Source: Syngnathus acus
Lineage: Eukaryota; Chordata; Actinopteri; Syngnathiformes; Syngnathidae
Direction: 5' to 3'
Length of the DNA stretch: 64,000 nucleotides
NCBI RefSeq assembly: GCF_901709675.1
Contig: NC_051087.1
Coordinates: 8,458,884 to 8,522,883 of the forward strand
Of this stretch, positions 23,248 to 31,759 are shown piece by piece; the first letter of the stretch is position 1, and the number at the start of each line of letters is the position of its first letter. The notes under the pieces are model-generated. The model had not been told where the DNA came from, did not search any database, and saw only the letters and a program-made list of their open reading frames with translations. Position numbers and translations under genes: made by a program.

Positions 23248-26200
23248 TCATGAGTGGAGAAGGTGGTGTTTCAGGTGCTTTCTAAAAGCAACCTGTGAAG
23301 ATATGGATCGAATATGGATTGGTAGCTCATTCCAGAGTGAGGGCCCTCTAAAATGGATATTGTATTGATGGCGTGATGTTCGACAGGACGGTGGGTGGAG
23401 ATTGTCCCCCTGTCTTGTAGGATAAGAATGTAATTCCGATACAAATGCGAAGAAATTATGAAAAGTGGCTGGAAGACAGTGTTTCCTGTATATATATTTA
23501 TGGGTGAGTAGACAGGTTTGATGAATATTTACTTTATCAATTGGCAGTAATGAATAGTTTCTAAACAATGGTGCCGATGGTTCATATCTATTTGAAAAAG
23601 AGATCATTTTTAGGAACTTCTTTTGTATGATGAGTAATTTGCTGAGGTATGTTGGATATGTAGCTGCCCAGACTATGTTGCAGTAATTGAGTAAAGGAAA
23701 GAGGAAACTATAATACAGAGTGAGATGAGCAGACGGATGGACCAAGGGACAAACTTTTCGTAAGATACCTAGCGTTTTCATGGATCTTTTGCAAACCAAA
23801 TCAATGTGTTCAGACCAGTTTAAGTGTTTATCTACCATAACTCCTAGGAATTTAGTGCTAGTAACTTGATGGATTTCGTTATTATTTATGTAAATTTTGG
23901 CCTGTTCTTTGGGGTAAGATTTATTTATATTGCAGAAGATCATGAAGTTACATTTGTTTATATTGAGTGACAACTTATTTATTTTGAACCATTTTGTAAC
24001 AGCGTGCAACTCAGTATTCACACGTGCAATGAGGAAATTAAAATCCTCGTGGGTGGCAATGAGATTGGTATCATCCGCAAATAACAAAGGAAGAAAATTT
24101 GAACAAGACATGGAAAAATCATTTATGTACACCAAAAATAATAGAGGACCCAATATTGAGCCCTGCGGGACCCCAAATAGTATTTTAGATCTGTTGGAAG
24201 AACAACCATTTATATATACATATTGTTCTCTGTTGGCGAGATAGTTTGTGAACCATTTCAGGGCAGAATCGTTCACTCCATATCTCTCTAGCTTAGCGAT
24301 GAGGATCTTATGGTCGACAGTATCAAATGCTTTGCTTAAATCTAGAAAGACACCAAGAGCGAATTTCTTATTGTCAAGAGCCGTTGAGATGTGGTTGGCA
24401 AGCTGAAGCAGTGCATGCTCAGTAGAAAACTTTTTGCGGAAACCGTATTGATGTTTATAGAGAATATTGTTTGTTTCTAGGTGCTTTGCCAATCTTGAGT
24501 AAACCAGTTTTTCTAGAATCTTGGAGAAGCAAGGAAGTACGGATATAGGTCGATAATTACCATATTCATTAGTCTCACCAGCTTTGAAGATAGGAATGAC
24601 TTTAGCAATTTTTAATTCTTGGGGTACAATGCCAAATTTTAAAGATAAGGAGAAAATGTGTGTTAGTGGAATTATTATTGAATGAATAATTTTCTTAATA
24701 AGTATGCTTCTGATCTCATCATGGCCAGGGGCCGAGTTTTTCAAGCTCATGACGATGTTGTAGACTTCCTCAACACTAGGAGGGTCAAGAATGGAGAGTG
24801 AAGGAAACTGCCCTTTAATAAGGCAACAGGGGCTTGTATCAGAGGTTGAGAAGCTAGATGCCAAGGTAGCGCCAACATTTACAAAGAAATCATTGAAACC
24901 ATTAGAAATATCTATTGGGTTTGAATGAGCTCTATTCTTCCCCAGCATCTCATTTGGGGTCGATGTTTTTGATTTCTTGCGATGTAATAAATGGTTGATA
25001 AGATTCCACGTTGTTTTGATGTCACCGGAGGCTTGTGTAAATTTATCAGCATAGTAAGTTTGTTTGGTTTTCCTTAGTAAAGCTGTAAATCTGTTTTTAT
25101 ATTTCTTGTATGTTTCTATATTTATAGGGATGGGATTTGCAATAGATTTTCTATATAGTTTATTTTTTTTACGTGAAGATTTTTTTAGTTCATCCGTTAT
25201 CCATGGTTTCCCCTTAGAGTTATTTTTACGACTAGAAGTTAAAGGAAAGGAGAACTCTAATGCATTTGTGAGTATTGTTAGAAGGGAGTGATAGGCTTTG
25301 TTGACATCATGCAACAGGATAACCTCATCCCATGACACAGAGCTGATGATAGATATAAAAGATACCATGTTTTTCTCAGTAAATTTGCGGAATTTCATTT
25401 GATCTCCAATATGATCTTTGATTTCAGGACTACTATCATTGTGGATGAGATGGAAGACAGGTAGATGGTCGGATACATCACAGATCAAAAGGCCAGATGT
25501 TATCTTGTAGTCTAGAGAATTAAATAGGATATTGTCTATGAGAGTGGCCGTTGAGCTTGTGATCCTGGAGGGTTTGTTGATAAGAGGGAAAAAGTTTCTG
25601 GAATATAATGTATTAAGGAAGTCTGCTGTATGTGACTGCTTAGATTCAAGCAAATTAATATTATAGTCACCAAGTAAGACACATAATTTGTTTTCTTTGT
25701 TTATAATTTCTAGAGTAGAGTCGAGGGCTTCATTGAAGGTGATTTTATCAGAGTCTGGTGGTCTATATATACATCCAATTATCACATTTTTGTTGTTTAT
25801 AAGTGAGCAAGAGGAGAGTTCTATAAACACAGATTCTACTACAGTCATGTCAAAATTGACACTTAAATCCTTTCTGGGAGAGAAATTTAAGTTATCAATC
25901 ACATACAGTGAGACTCCTCCACCTTGCTTGTTTGGTCTACAGGAATGTATAGGAGTGTAGTGAGAGAGAGGATAGCTAGATGTATTATCAACCATCCAAG
26001 TTTCAGTAAGAGCTATTACTGAAAAAGAATGTGTTAAGGTTGATAAATAGGTTTTTAGACCATCATAATTTTTAGAGATACTCCGTACATTGAAGTGGAC
26101 AGTGGAGAATACATTTGTTTGGCAGTGGCCAGGAGGAGTATTGCACAGTTTGTTAAACATATCTTCAGAAAAATATTCACATGACATTTCAACAGATTTT

Positions 26201-26346
26201 AAGGGAGTGTAATTTGTATCTGGGTTAAGGAAGGACTCATAGATACCAGCATTAGCATTCTCTAGGTCAAATGAATTAAATAGTAAAGAGTCAAGATTCG
26301 GTGGGACAGAAATTCCTGCATTTGTGAGAATGTCACTGGATGGCAT
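23248..26346 (-). CDS. LINE ORF2: apurinic-type endonuclease plus reverse transcriptase, 1032 residues
   Basis: One uninterrupted frame encodes the replication protein of a non-LTR retrotransposon. The N-terminal third is an exonuclease-endonuclease-phosphatase domain: HFNVRSISKN near residue 85, ALTETWM, the IYRPP strand, GDYNIN and SDHLPV. The middle is the reverse transcriptase: KVIPIFKAG, NYRPISVLP, QYGFRKKFSTEHALL, LDLSKAFDTVDH near residue 672, GVPQGSILGPLLF, and the catalytic FADD at about residues 755-758 (Phe instead of the usual Tyr, a common variant). The C-terminal region ends with PTRQGDN and FRGPSLWNELP, as in many Jockey-superfamily LINEs. All key RT aspartates are present and I see no stop or frameshift, so the protein could be active, although the element's ORF1 is incomplete. 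Confidence 0.93.
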   Translation of the reverse strand: MPSSDILTNAGISVPPNLDSLLFNSFDLENANAGIYESFLNPDTNYTPLKSVEMSCEYFSEDMFNKLCNTPPGHCQTNVFSTVHFNVRSISKNYDGLKTYLSTLTHSFSVIALTETWMVDNTSSYPLSHYTPIHSCRPNKQGGGVSLYVIDNLNFSPRKDLSVNFDMTVVESVFIELSSCSLINNKNVIIGCIYRPPDSDKITFNEALDSTLEIINKENKLCVLLGDYNINLLESKQSHTADFLNTLYSRNFFPLINKPSRITSSTATLIDNILFNSLDYKITSGLLICDVSDHLPVFHLIHNDSSPEIKDHIGDQMKFRKFTEKNMVSFISIISSVSWDEVILLHDVNKAYHSLLTILTNALEFSFPLTSSRKNNSKGKPWITDELKKSSRKKNKLYRKSIANPIPINIETYKKYKNRFTALLRKTKQTYYADKFTQASGDIKTTWNLINHLLHRKKSKTSTPNEMLGKNRAHSNPIDISNGFNDFFVNVGATLASSFSTSDTSPCCLIKGQFPSLSILDPPSVEEVYNIVMSLKNSAPGHDEIRSILIKKIIHSIIIPLTHIFSLSLKFGIVPQELKIAKVIPIFKAGETNEYGNYRPISVLPCFSKILEKLVYSRLAKHLETNNILYKHQYGFRKKFSTEHALLQLANHISTALDNKKFALGVFLDLSKAFDTVDHKILIAKLERYGVNDSALKWFTNYLANREQYVYINGCSSNRSKILFGVPQGSILGPLLFLVYINDFSMSCSNFLPLLFADDTNLIATHEDFNFLIARVNTELHAVTKWFKINKLSLNINKCNFMIFCNINKSYPKEQAKIYINNNEIHQVTSTKFLGVMVDKHLNWSEHIDLVCKRSMKTLGILRKVCPLVHPSAHLTLYYSFLFPLLNYCNIVWAATYPTYLSKLLIIQKKFLKMISFSNRYEPSAPLFRNYSLLPIDKVNIHQTCLLTHKYIYRKHCLPATFHNFFAFVSELHSYPTRQGDNLHPPSCRTSRHQYNIHFRGPSLWNELPIHIRSISSQVAFRKHLKHHLLHS

Positions 26347-26477
26347 GAAAAGTGTAGGGGAACTGTCTACCTGAGATGGATGTCCTCCCTGCCAGTCTCT
26401 GTTTGCCTTGTTGTACTTCGCTGTAATCCATTATTTTCGTCCGGAGGGTCCATAGGTACCAGTTAATGGTCATTAGT

Positions 26478-26858
26478 TCAGCCATTGTAAATGTTTGGTT
26501 CCCCCACCACCAGGCCACATTTCTTCAGTTCCTCCAGTTCACTCACAACGAGAGTTTTGACATCTTCTGGTGTTGCTCCGTTTGTTTTAATCCATATTTT
26601 ACAGTTCCTGACCCACGTTGCGAGAATCTTGTTTTCCTTCTTCAGTTTGCGTGCGTTCCAGGCTATCTCAGCATTCTTCTTAGTGAGGTGCTCATTTAGG
26701 TAAACACCCGTTCCTTGTAGCTTCCTCCCTTGCTTCAAAAGATCCACTTTATGTTTCCTATTTGCGAACCGAATGATAATTTTCGGAGGATCCAGTGGTC
26801 GTTTTCGGTTTCTTGGGAGTGTGTGACAAGCGGCAATGTTTCCTTTCTGGAGTTCCAT
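26478..26858 (-). CDS. LINE ORF1 C-terminal remnant, 126 residues
   Basis: This frame sits 131 nt upstream of ORF2 on the same strand. KIIIRFANRKHKVDLL, GVYLNEHLTKKN and AEIAWNARKLKKEN match the C-terminal domain of ORF1 nucleic-acid-binding proteins from CR1/L2-like LINEs. The methionine used here is probably internal: the frame is open for eight more codons (FESKH just before the ATG) and then meets a stop. The N-terminal half of ORF1 is absent, consistent with 5' truncation during insertion. Confidence 0.7.
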   Translation of the reverse strand: MELQKGNIAACHTLPRNRKRPLDPPKIIIRFANRKHKVDLLKQGRKLQGTGVYLNEHLTKKNAEIAWNARKLKKENKILATWVRNCKIWIKTNGATPEDVKTLVVSELEELKKCGLVVGEPNIYNG

Positions 26859-27131
26859 GTGCTTACTCTCGAAAAACTGTTATTCTGTCAAGCAAGGAAA
26901 CATCATAAAATATTAACAAACCAGGCCTTTATGACAAAATAAAGCTTACAAAACCCTGTATGAAGGTAACCGCCCCCACGGCTCCACCTCTGAAAACTAC
27001 GCCCATTGTTGCTTAAATAGGCAATTACAACGCATCTGCGTCCTTCTTCGGCACTGCAACGTGTCCTATTCATTAGACCTCATTGACGCAAGCTTATAAT
27101 TGTACTAAAACTCGTTTGGGCTGTCAGCAAA

Positions 27132-27472
27132 ATGCCTTTGACGTTTGAGCTGTGTCCTGGTAGGATGATCGGAGGGGATCATCCATGTTTTGTTATTGCT
27201 GAAATTGGACAAAATCATCAAGGAGACATTGAGATAGCCAAGAAAATGATCAAAATGGCAAAGGTAATGAGTGACCATTTGTTTCATTTTACCATGCACT
27301 CTTCACTATTGTTTGCAACAAGTAAGATTAGAATTTATTATATTACAAATGTATGTGTGTGTGTGTGTGTGTACTGTATATCAGAGTCAGAGTCAGCTTT
27401 ATTGTCAATTCCTTCATGCTAAGACACACAAAGAACTTATATAAAATATACTTAGTATGTATAGTATGTATA

Positions 27473-27503
<31 letters not shown>

Positions 27504-29036
27504 TGTGTGTGCGCGCGTGTCTCATCCATTCCAAATGTACTTACAGGACTGTGGTGCTGACTGCGCCAAGTTCCAGAAAAGTGAGCTGGAGCACAAGTTT
27601 AACAAACGTGCATTAGAGCGTCCTTACAAGACCAAAAACTCATGGGGAGATACCTATGGGGAACACAAACGCCACCTGGAGTTTAGCCATGAGCAGTACA
27701 GAGAGCTGCAGAAGTATGCAAAGGAAGTGGGGATCTTCTTCACTGCTTCGGGGATGGATGAGGTACTGTATCACTTGATTTATTTGCAGGGTTTACTCTT
27801 GGAACAAATATGAAGTTTCACGTTAACCATTGAACATTTTAGATGGCGGTAGAGTTTCTCCATGAGATTAACGTACCTTTCATCAAAGTGGCCTCAGGAG
27901 ACACCAACAATTTTCCTTATCTGGAAATGGTCGCCAAGAAAGGTGATACATATAGTATAGTTTTGATTGTTTCTATAACTGTGATGTGATAGTAGTAGTA
28001 TTGGGATAGGGTCATATAAGACTCACTGAAGGCACAGCTGCCAAAAACCTGCCCTGAGAATGACATTACAAAGTTGAACAAAGTTGAACAAAGTTGCGTG
28101 TGTGTGTGTCAGGACGTCCCATGGTGGTGTCCACTGGAATGCAGTCCATGGAGACGATACGTCGAGCGTACAAGACAGTGAAGGATCATAACCACAACTT
28201 TGCCATCCTACAGTGTACCAGCACCTACCCTCTTGAGCCTCAAGATGTCAACCTCAGAGTGATCGCAGTAAATATAACCAAAAGGACCAAAATCCAATTG
28301 AATAATGTCAACAGAGAAGCATGACTTATTGTCAAACCACTTGTCATTAATAGAAATACCAGAAAGAATTTCCTGATATTCCAATTGGGTATTCCGGCCA
28401 CGAGTCTGGAATCATTGTTTCAGTGGCGGCTGTTGCCATGGGGGCAAAGGTTGTAGAGCGTCACGTCACACTGGACAAGACTTGGAGGGGAAGTGACCAC
28501 GCAGGTTCTCTGGAGCCCTCTGAACTGGCTGAGATGATTCGGTCCATCCGATTGGTGGAGCTCGCACTGGGAACTGGAATCAAGACGAGGTTACCCTGCG
28601 AGGAGCCGTTTCACAGAAAGGTGAGATATTGGGGGGGGGGTAGTACTGCCGTCAGGATAAGGAAGTAATGTCTCCTACATTAATAAATGATCTTAGATAA
28701 TGTCCAGAGAGCAACATCCCTTAAATCAACAACAAAAATGGCTCCGTCCCTACAGTCTTTTTACTTCATGATTATTAGGCTGTTAAGAGAATATTGTGTC
28801 TCGTCTCAAAAAGTCAATTATTATGATTTACACCTTTTGCCCAGCTGGGGAAGTCTGTGGTGGCCAAGGTGAAGATCCCCAAAGGAACTGTCCTCAGTCC
28901 AGATATGTTGGCAGTGAAGGTGGCAGAGCCCATGGGCGTAGCGGCTGAGGACATCTTCCAGCTGGTTGGCAAAACTGTCACTAAGGATGTCGGTGAAGAT
29001 GAGAGCATCACACCCGAGGTGGTGGACGGCCTTTAG
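27132..29036 (+). CDS. nans: N-acetylneuraminate-9-phosphate synthase, copy 1 (divergent, short C-terminus)
   Basis: This cytosolic enzyme condenses ManNAc-6-P with phosphoenolpyruvate to give Neu5Ac-9-P, the step after GNE. Exons 27132-27263, 27547-27762, 27843-27942, 28113-28267, 28354-28620 and 28845-29036 are all GT-AG and in phase, giving 353 residues (human NANS has 359). The NeuB-type TIM barrel starts at LCPGRMIGGDHPCFVIAEIG and keeps IGQNHQGD, DCAKFQKSELE, FFTASGMDE, QCTSTYPL, and the two metal-binding histidines of GYSGHESG and VERHVTLDK. The C-terminal SAF (antifreeze-like) domain starts at LGKSVVAKVKIPKG. Against copy 2, the exon-3 loop reads FIKVASGD instead of FFKVGSGD, exon 5 opens with Lys instead of Glu, and translation stops after VVDGL, losing the final GKK-type tail. 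The gene is intact in frame, so reduced activity is only a possibility. Confidence 0.93.
27352..27530. repeat. GT microsatellites with a repeat fragment in nans copy 1 intron 1
   Basis: GT runs at about 27352-27372 and 27474-27520 (the second with interspersed GC) flank a stretch reading CAGAGTCAGAGTCAGC then TTTATTGTCAATTCCTTCA. I recall the latter as a common fish repeat fragment. The microsatellites are seen directly; the fragment's identity is inferred. Confidence 0.55.
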
Positions 29037-30007
29037 ATATTTTCCAAAATATCTCTCATCGTTTTGGGAGGGGATTTCTCCCACAACGTAGCAAGTTGTT
29101 ACCGTATAATCATTGTTCAGAAGTCAGCAGCTTGTATGAAATGTTACAAATTGTGAATGGAATGTACAAATTTGCTTCAACTAAATACTATTACCGTATT
29201 TTCCGAATTAAAAGTCGCTCCAGTATAAATAAGTATAAATTGCACCAGCCATAAAATGCATAATAAAGAAGAAAAAAACACATAAGTTGCACCGTAGAAT
29301 AAATCGCATTTTTTGGGGACATTTATTTGATAAAATCCAACACCAAGAATAGACATGTCACCTTGAAAGGCAATTTAACATAAAAATAGAATAAGCAACA
29401 ACAGGCTGAAGATACGGAATGCTAACATTACATAAACAAGGAACAGAACGTTATCGCTATATTCGTGCCCAGCTGACGTGAAGCATAGTTTTAACTGCAA
29501 GGGGATGGGCTTCACCAAGTGTTGATATTTTCAGACAAGAGGGAGACATCTCTTCAAATAATGAAGAAGCCTTTCCTTATACTATGTGTTTTCCACAAAG
29601 AACACAAAGACCTGCTAAACTAGACTGGAACATGTATTCCTGTATATCCAACATGGCCCATAGCCTACTCTAGCAAACTGTGAGGAAAAAAAGGGGCTTC
29701 TTATTTGCTTTATGTATTGTATATTCCTAAAACATGCATATCCATGCTAATTGTCCTTGGGTGTGAATGTGAATGTCTATATGTACTTTGGCGACCATTC
29801 CAGGGTGTACCCTGCCTCTTGCCCAAGGACTGTTTGGATAAAATCTAGCTTGCTGTGACCAGAATGGAGAAGAAAAAAAAAAATCTGTACTATTATTGCT
29901 TACTGCGAGAATTATCAGTTGTCACTCTTGTGACTTTATATTAGTAATGTCTGACGGGTTGCATTATGTGCAAAGGGGGCTGTGACCTGATATAATAGAC
30001 GCATCGC

Positions 30008-30205
30008 ATTTCAGCCTTTGTGCACCGTTGTGGGAGTAAATTTGCTTGGCAACCACCTGCCTCTCGGGTGAGACCTGCTTTTTGCGGTCGTGATAGAATA
30101 GACCCAACGGATTTCAGCCTTTGTGCACCGTTGTGGGAGTACATTTGCATGGCAAACACCACCTGCCTCTCGGGTGAGACGTGCTTTTTGCGGTCGGATA
30201 TCAAG
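30008..30205. repeat. Two-copy tandem duplication, ~103-bp unit
   Basis: The segment starting ATTTCAGCCTTTGTGCACCG at 30008 recurs at 30111. The copies share TTGTGGGAGTA, CACCTGCCTCTCGGGTGAGA and GCTTTTTGCGGTCG with a few substitutions and a small indel. Confidence 0.75.
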
Positions 30206-30278
30206 GTTTTTTTTTATAACCAAATTGGCAGACGCAGTAGATTACGTATTACTGTTTCCATATGTAAATATCATATGG

Positions 30279-30391
30279 CAGGGGTGGCCAACCAGTCAGA
30301 GACCAAGAGCCACATTTTTTACTGTGTCATCGCAAAGAGCCACATCATACACATGAGCACACATGAACACCCCCCCACACACACGCGCACG

Positions 30392-30472
<81 letters not shown>

Positions 30473-31310
30473 CTGCTCAGCCAAATTTATTGTGTGACAT
30501 TATGTCACGCACCAACATGACAAATTGACTCCTACAGTACTAAAACCACAGACCAAAGACCACATTTTCAACAATGAACATTGTGTGCATTGTCTCACAC
30601 AGACAAACTCTCAGTTCAACAAATTCCACAAACAAAAACAATAAGTTTTTTCACTGACTATGTGTGGCGGGACAGACCATTCGTTTTAGTTTGTCGTTTT
30701 CAGGAGACAAGATTTCAATAACGTCACTGAGGCATATTTTAACGAACTCCACTTCATTGTATGGCTTTTTAGCCCGTGCAATGTTCCAAGCCAGTTGAAA
30801 CAATGCAAGTGTGACAGTCTCTGAGTGCTTCGTAATTTTTTTGAAAAACTACCTATTTTTTTGCCTGACTTTTCAAAGTCTCCAAACTTGTGCTTGCGAA
30901 ATTCAGTCCCTTTTGCAAAGTCCTTATCGATATTGGCATGAAGTGAGCTGAAGTGGCGCTGACCATTTGAAGCTTTTAAATGCGCCAATGACGTCCGACA
31001 TATCAGGCAGAATGGCTTGCCATAGCGTTCAACAAAAAACAACTTTACGCTTTTCTGGACCTAATGGGTCCCCGTAGTCACAGTCGCCATTCATTAAAAA
31101 GCCAGCAAAACCAATCGCTCTGTTTGTCCCTCCTCCTTTGCGGGATCTCACCTCACGCGCATGCGCGTTCGACCAAAATACCATATTGAACTCAAGCGAA
31201 GCAAATACGCACGAAAAATAAACACAAATGTTGATATGAACGTAAAAGAGCCGCATGAAACCAGCCAAAGAGCCGCATGCGGCTCGCGAGCCGCGGGTTG
31301 GTCACCGCTG
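30279..31310 (-). mobile_element. hAT-type DNA transposon remnant with SPIN-DOC-like zinc finger
   Basis: The ends are imperfect inverted repeats (CAGGGGTGGCCAACC and, on the reverse strand, CAGCGGTGACCAACC). The element is flanked by an identical 8-bp duplication TCATATGG (30271-30278 and 31311-31318), the hallmark of hAT insertion. Reverse-strand frames around 30686-31042 encode a BED/SPIN-DOC-like finger: FVERYGKPFCLICRTSLAHL then RHFSSLHA (CxxC and HxxxxH). The preceding GDCDYGDPLGPEKRK lies in another frame. Most of the transposase is missing, and a long CA microsatellite lies inside, so it is non-autonomous and decayed. Confidence 0.85.
30375..30470. repeat. (CA)n microsatellite
   Basis: About 95 bp of nearly pure CA repeat, with a few CG interruptions at the left end, inside the hAT element. 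The Cys-Val repeat frames on either strand are artefacts of it. Confidence 0.95.
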
Positions 31311-31635
31311 TCATATGGTATTGCCTGCTGCCACACAATTTTACTAACAAAATCCAAAGAATAGCTTTTAAAATGAAAGAGTTTTTAACAACCAATTTCT
31401 AACTGCTGATACGAAAAAATGATAAATATTAATGGAAGTTTATGGGAAGAGTTGCGTGCACGTGGTAAACACCAAATCTCTTCTGCACCGGCATGATGCA
31501 TTGAATCACCATCACAAGTAGCTGTATTAGATTTAAAAAAAAAACTTACACTAAAGAAAATAAATATCACATTGTATAACAATACGTGTCTAATTATCGA
31601 GGGGGGGGGAAATGAAAAGTCGTGCGCCGTACGCC

Positions 31636-31667
31636 ACTTCCGGGAAATGCGTCACTATTTTCCGGGT
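31636..31667 (+). promoter_or_regulatory. Paired ETS-type sites upstream of nans copy 2
   Basis: CACTTCCGGG (31636-31645) and TTTCCGGG (about 31660-31667), with TGCGTCAC between them, lie about 95-125 bp before the ATG. CCGGAAGT-type ETS sites near a start site are common in housekeeping promoters. I do not see the same arrangement upstream of copy 1. Function is inferred. Confidence 0.45.
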
Positions 31668-31759
31668 CGGCGTTCCTGAGTACATGAGAAGACCAACTTC
31701 CCCGAGCAATTTCATTCATCTTTAGTTTAGTGTTTGCTTTTCTTTTCTCTCCCGTCAAC

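Larger units (their letters stand above)
22722..26885 (-). mobile_element. Non-LTR retrotransposon, Jockey-superfamily type, 5'-truncated with intact ORF2
   Basis: A reverse-strand LINE comprising an ORF1 remnant, a complete ORF2, a ~500-bp 3' UTR and a tail of TAAAC repeats at about 22722-22740. ORF1 coding appears to begin abruptly (in-frame stop just above 26880), so the copy is probably 5'-truncated. The uninterrupted ORF2 argues for a fairly recent insertion. The 5' edge lies roughly 250 bp from the ATG of the first nans gene, in head-to-head orientation. The exact clade (CR1, L2 or Rex1-like) is not decided. Confidence 0.85.
29037..31759. other. Spacer between the two nans copies; transposon debris, no gene
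   Basis: It contains a CCGTATTTTCCG-type MITE fragment (about 29193-29320), part of a widespread fish repeat (about 29738-29875, with TGTCCTTGGGTGTGAATGTG and CCAGGGTGTACCCTGCCTC), a two-copy tandem duplication and a complete non-autonomous hAT element. No host coding frame is seen. Confidence 0.6.

Noticed and set aside
23930-25960. Forward-strand open frames of 75-104 residues
   Set aside because: They are shadows of the reverse-strand LINE ORF2.
27132-29036. nans copy 1 as a pseudogene
   Set aside because: All six exons are in phase with valid splice sites and the metal-binding histidines are kept. Only the C-terminal tail is shortened.
30296-30484. Open frames of alternating Cys-Val or His-Thr residues
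   Set aside because: They are translations of the CA/GT microsatellite and not proteins.
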